The position numbers and the translations under genes are program-made. Source: Verrucomicrobiota bacterium (lineage in GTDB: Bacteria > Verrucomicrobiota > Verrucomicrobiia > Limisphaerales > UBA1096). From it: DNA of 8,616 nucleotides. This document shows, piece after piece, positions 6,053 through 8,616 of the stretch. Where the stretch lies: contig QOAX01000166.1 in the NCBI GenBank assembly GCA_003972865.1, positions 1-8,616 on the forward strand, in the 5' to 3' direction. Positions within the stretch are counted from its first letter, which is position 1. Every line of letters begins with the position of its first letter. The notes under the pieces were generated by a model that was not told the origin of the DNA, did not search any database, and saw only the letters and a program-made list of their open reading frames with translations.

Positions 6053-6997
6053 CTACGGCGCGGCCGGCGCGAGCACTTCCTTGCGTTTGATTTTTGACGA
6101 CGGTGTGGCGTCCGCCTCCAGGTCACCCAGCGCATACTGCAGTCCGTCCAGGTAGTGCTGCAGGATGGCCGGGTTCCAGTAGGTGGACTCGTTGTGGCCG
6201 AGGTTGGTGTAAAAAACACGGCCGCCCTCGAACGCCCGAATCCACGACACCGGCACAGTGCGACCGCCCTCGGTATATTGTTTCTTCAACCCCTCATTGC
6301 GGTCGAGCGGCCTCATCGTCTGCGCCTTGTTCAGGTCGAGGCTCACCAGCACGCGAAGCTTGCCGGTGCCGACATACGTCTCCGGCTTGTACTGGTAAAT
6401 CTCGTCCTTGTGCCAGAAACCATTGCCCTTGAATGCCCGGTTGAGGATGTGCTTCGGGTCGTCGAGCTTGAACGACCACGTGCCGCCGCTGCCCCACGGG
6501 TGGCCGTTGAACTGGCCGCCGATCATTCGCGCGCCGGCTTTCCACTTGTAAAAATTATCACTCGCCGCATGGATGCCGGCGACACCTTTCCCCTGGCCAA
6601 TGAAGCCGAGGATCGCGTTGCGCTGGTCGTCGTTCTCAAGGGCCAGGCTTGTGGTGTTGTTGAACAGGATTGCGTCGTACTTTTTGAGGTTGGCCTTGTT
6701 GAACACCACGTACTCGTCGGCCAAGTCGGCAGTGAATGCACCGGTCTTTTTGCCCAACGCCCGGATGGCGAAGTTGCCGGCGACGATCGAGGAGTGGACA
6801 AACGTCTCGCAGCGATAAAACACCAGGATGCGGCGAGCCTTTTTCGGCTTGGCCAAGGTCTTGGCCGGCAATGCCGCCTGGATCTTCGCCTTCTTGTCTT
6901 CGCTCAACGGCTTGAGCCGGTTTTTATCCCAAGCGGCTTGTGCGGGAGTCGTCGCCATCAAGCCAAGGGCCAGCAATGTGATAGTGATTCTTCTCAT
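6053..6997 (-). CDS. Secreted ThuA-like domain protein
   Basis: The protein has 314 residues from the ATG at 6997, which gives a standard signal peptide (MRRITITLLALGL, cleavage after TPAQA near 21). An in-frame ATG at 7042 would add 15 residues before it. A Lys-rich linker (about 25-55) precedes a complete ThuA-like domain: ILVFYRCETFVH (57-68), YDAILFNNTT, GKGVAGIHAASDNFYKW (136-152), GGQFNGHPWG (160-169), DEIYQY (198-203), VLVSLDL (216-222), PVSWIRAFEGGRVFYTNLGH (249-268) and HYLDGLQYALG near the end. Unlike the sequence-divergent ThuA half of the fusion protein, these motifs are near the family consensus. The family is tied to sugar utilisation and often sits beside dehydrogenases and 3-keto-disaccharide hydrolases, but no such neighbours are here, so the substrate is open. 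It lies downstream of the zinc-protein gene on the same strand. Confidence 0.93.
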   Translation of the reverse strand: MRRITITLLALGLMATTPAQAAWDKNRLKPLSEDKKAKIQAALPAKTLAKPKKARRILVFYRCETFVHSSIVAGNFAIRALGKKTGAFTADLADEYVVFNKANLKKYDAILFNNTTSLALENDDQRNAILGFIGQGKGVAGIHAASDNFYKWKAGARMIGGQFNGHPWGSGGTWSFKLDDPKHILNRAFKGNGFWHKDEIYQYKPETYVGTGKLRVLVSLDLNKAQTMRPLDRNEGLKKQYTEGGRTVPVSWIRAFEGGRVFYTNLGHNESTYWNPAILQHYLDGLQYALGDLEADATPSSKIKRKEVLAPAAP

Positions 6998-7042
6998 TGG
7001 AACAACAGAGTGAACTGGGCGAACCCTATGCCGAGTGAACAT

Positions 7043-7070
7043 GATTGTGTAGCCCTTTCGTCACACAATC
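7043..7070 (-). promoter_or_regulatory. 8-bp inverted repeat at the zinc-protein / ThuA junction
   Basis: GATTGTGT (7043-7050) and ACACAATC (7063-7070) are perfect inverted copies with a 12-base loop. The right arm covers the last codons and stop of the upstream gene, and the left arm abuts the ATG at 7042. No T-run follows on the minus strand, so an RNA processing or translation-control hairpin, or an operator, is as likely as a terminator. Its position may favour the ATG at 6997 for the ThuA gene. Confidence 0.45.
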
Positions 7071-7849
7071 GCGCGGCCGCCGCAGCGGTCACAGGTCGGC
7101 GCGGCATCCGCCGGGAGGGAGAAGCCAACGTCCTCGAGGTCGGGGTCGAAACATTGGGTGAACACCGCCGCCAGAACGTGATGCGAAGCGGCCAGGGTCT
7201 GCGCCGCGCCTGGCTGGTCGATCGCCGCCATCCTGTCCTGCACGTCCATCCGCAACCCGCGGGGAAACTTGGCCAAGGTCTCCTGCAGTTCCTCCGCGCT
7301 GGCCGGCTTGGACAACACCGCGAGTGACCGGACATGAATGTGGTTGAGGTAGCGGCGGGTGAACTCCGAAACCATCCCCGGCGGCATCGGCGCGATGAAC
7401 GCCAGTCGCTCGATACCCTGCACAAGGGTGTCGAAGAGGCCGGCCGAATGGCACTCGTGGCAGTTGGCCAGGCCGCGCAGATTCTCCCGCGCGATGGTGG
7501 CCCGTTTGCAGACCGGACACCTCCCGGCGGCGGACGAGTGGGCCTCCGGCAGTTTCAATTTCACATCACCGCGAAGCTGCATGACCCACGCCGGGCAGGC
7601 GGTCCGGTCGATCGCCTCCCGCCGCTCCGCTTCCGTCACCGTTTCCCTAAGATCGGCATCGAGTCGGTCGCGGTTGTAGCTCGAGAGGTTTTCGCGAACG
7701 TGGTTGCGGATCGACAACGGTGCCTGCTGCAAGAACAACCCCGGCGCGCCCTCGCGCATCAACTCCACCAGCACCTCCTGCAGTTTCAAGTCGTCCAGTT
7801 CGTTGAACAGTTCAAACGACAGAATCTCCTCCCGGACCAAGTCCGCCAA
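7061..7849 (-). CDS. Zinc-ribbon-like protein of unknown function
   Basis: This gives 262 residues from TTG at 7849, the first usable start in this frame; no in-frame ATG or GTG exists between it and the upstream gene. The sequence is convincing protein with high third-position GC. The N-terminal part (1-80) is Leu/Glu-rich and helical. Cys pairs at 111/114 (CPVC) and 130/133 (NCHEC) form a four-cysteine zinc-ribbon-like site, and a further pair (253/256, CDRC) lies near the C-terminus. There is no signal peptide or membrane segment, so it should be cytoplasmic. The frame stays open upstream and reads protein-like residues (PRLKLQE, then CPHRACTDLADL). The true N-terminus is therefore probably longer, possibly from an ATG at 7874 or 7919 if the C5 run at 7867-7871 has one base too many. 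The family is not recognised. It lies between an AsmA-like gene and a ThuA-like gene on the same strand. Confidence 0.75.
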   Translation of the reverse strand: MADLVREEILSFELFNELDDLKLQEVLVELMREGAPGLFLQQAPLSIRNHVRENLSSYNRDRLDADLRETVTEAERREAIDRTACPAWVMQLRGDVKLKLPEAHSSAAGRCPVCKRATIARENLRGLANCHECHSAGLFDTLVQGIERLAFIAPMPPGMVSEFTRRYLNHIHVRSLAVLSKPASAEELQETLAKFPRGLRMDVQDRMAAIDQPGAAQTLAASHHVLAAVFTQCFDPDLEDVGFSLPADAAPTCDRCGGRAIV

Positions 7850-7989
7850 GTCGGTGCAGGCGCGGTGGGGGCATCGTGGATACGATTCCTGCAGTTTGAG
7901 TCGCGGTGTAGGTGGGCATGACTTGAGGTTCCCGTGTTCGCTTGGCCGGAGGCTAACCTGATCCGTCCGCCGAGCCGAGTCGGAGCAAC
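7850..7989. other. Gap upstream of the zinc-ribbon-like gene, probably containing its true N-terminus
   Basis: These 140 bases separate the AsmA-like stop from the TTG start used for the zinc-ribbon-like gene. Minus-strand ATGs at 7919 and 7874 share one frame, which is offset by one base from the coding frame. I see no clear promoter, hairpin or terminator here. Confidence 0.4.
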
Positions 7990-8616
7990 TTACGGGCCAC
8001 GCCTGCCGGGCTCCGTGTCCGGAACCAGTTCGTCAAGCACCTTGAATGGCAGCTGAAACGGCACCAGCAGCGCCTTGGGAATGTGTTTCAACTCCAGCTT
8101 CGGCTGTTTGAGCGTGCCACTCACCTCGAACTTGAGCATGCGCTCGATCGGCGACAACGCCAGATTGAACAACGGCCCCAGCACCGGCCCGATCACCCAC
8201 GTGTCCCGAAACGCCTCCGCCACCACGCCGGCATCGTGAATCCGCCCATCAAAATCCACCTTCCCCTTGTATTGCAGCCGGATCAACGCCGACTTGAGCT
8301 CGAGATTCCTGGTCCCGACGACACCATCGGTGATGGTGAAGTCAGCCGTGCCCTCCGAGAACGTGCTCGCGCCCAGCCCCGGTGTCAGGCGATCCAGCAC
8401 CGGCGCGAAAATGCCGATCAGCGGAAGCTCCCACAAGTAGCCCTCCTTCAGCGACACGCTGGCCGACCCGTTCCAACTCTTCATATCTTTCGAGTTGGCG
8501 GTGATGTCCAGCACCCCGTCGAGGCGGCCGCTCAACTCCGATTTTTTCTTCAGAATGTCGGACATCAGCCCGGTCAGTTCCGTTCGTTTTGTCTCGATAT
8601 GAAACGCCAAATCCGC
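7990..8616 (-). CDS. AsmA-like protein, C-terminal part (start beyond right edge)
   Basis: The last 208 residues and the TAA stop are present; the frame is open to the window edge and no true start is visible. The pattern fits the AsmA/TamB-like C-terminal region: a Gly-rich beta stretch (LSGRLDGVLDI), GSASVSLKEGYLWELPLIGIF, then FSEGTADFTITDGVV, LELKSALIRLQYKGKVDFDGRI and a tail ending GTLKQPKLEL. Such proteins are anchored in the inner membrane, span the periplasm and are linked to phospholipid transport to the outer membrane or to its assembly. This suggests a diderm cell. The C-terminus continues past the domain with a short hydrophobic/Pro stretch and a basic tail. It is likely the first gene of a minus-strand unit with the zinc-ribbon-like and ThuA-like genes. 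Confidence 0.8.
   Translation of the reverse strand, partial: ADLAFHIETKRTELTGLMSDILKKKSELSGRLDGVLDITANSKDMKSWNGSASVSLKEGYLWELPLIGIFAPVLDRLTPGLGASTFSEGTADFTITDGVVGTRNLELKSALIRLQYKGKVDFDGRIHDAGVVAEAFRDTWVIGPVLGPLFNLALSPIERMLKFEVSGTLKQPKLELKHIPKALLVPFQLPFKVLDELVPDTEPGRRGP

Noticed and set aside
6155..7327. Long open frame on the plus strand antisense to the ThuA-like and zinc-ribbon-like genes
   Set aside because: It crosses two real minus-strand genes and their gap, has no recognisable motif, and is explained by high third-position GC in the opposite strand.
7446..7464. CxxCH heme-binding-like motif (CHECH) in the zinc-ribbon-like protein
   Set aside because: The protein has no signal peptide, and the pair is matched by an upstream CPVC, which fits a zinc-ribbon site better than a c-type cytochrome.
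7334..7921. Open frame on the plus strand antisense to the zinc-ribbon-like gene
   Set aside because: The minus strand carries spaced cysteine pairs and normal protein composition; this frame looks like a composition shadow.

Overview
The window looks like a chromosomal stretch from a PVC-superphylum bacterium, most likely a Verrucomicrobiota member, with Planctomycetota second. The basis is gene content: secreted ThuA-like proteins, one of them fused to an isochorismatase-like domain; MBG/Ig-like repeat proteins; a receiver-PAS-SpoIIE phosphatase; and an AsmA-like protein. None of the starts I could place has a strong Shine-Dalgarno sequence. This is inference from family knowledge, not a database match. 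There are no RNA genes, CRISPR arrays, transposases or phage genes.

Left third (1-4042, all minus strand). A receiver-PAS-PP2C (RsbU/SpoIIE-type) regulator is followed by a small secreted basic MBG-domain protein. A 265-bp gap then precedes the 5' part of a large secreted acidic repeat protein that runs off the left edge. The small protein and the N-terminus of the large one share the same two kinds of domain, so they are paralogues or partners. The large protein carries two nearly identical copies of a short peptide insert in two different Ig-like domains. DNA from 1 to about 2480 is visibly lower in GC than the rest.

Centre (4043-7060). A 127-bp divergent control region leads rightward to a secreted isochorismatase-like/ThuA fusion protein and a closely spaced 79-residue unknown protein. 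These converge on a minus-strand secreted ThuA-like protein, with an 18-bp gap that holds a perfect 12-bp palindrome.

Right end (7061-8616, minus strand). A cytoplasmic-looking protein with Zn-binding-type cysteine pairs has an unclear start; a C5 run just upstream may hide the true ATG frame. Upstream of it lies the C-terminal part of an AsmA-like membrane-associated protein, truncated by the window edge. The order AsmA-like, zinc protein, ThuA suggests one minus-strand transcription unit.

The best candidates for something new are the duplicated valine-triplet peptide cassette in the repeat protein, the oppositely charged pair of MBG proteins behind a phosphatase regulator, and an over-represented palindrome (TTGGCCAA, often CTTGGCCAAG). 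That palindrome recurs in unrelated genes and, in a close variant, twice in the divergent control region.
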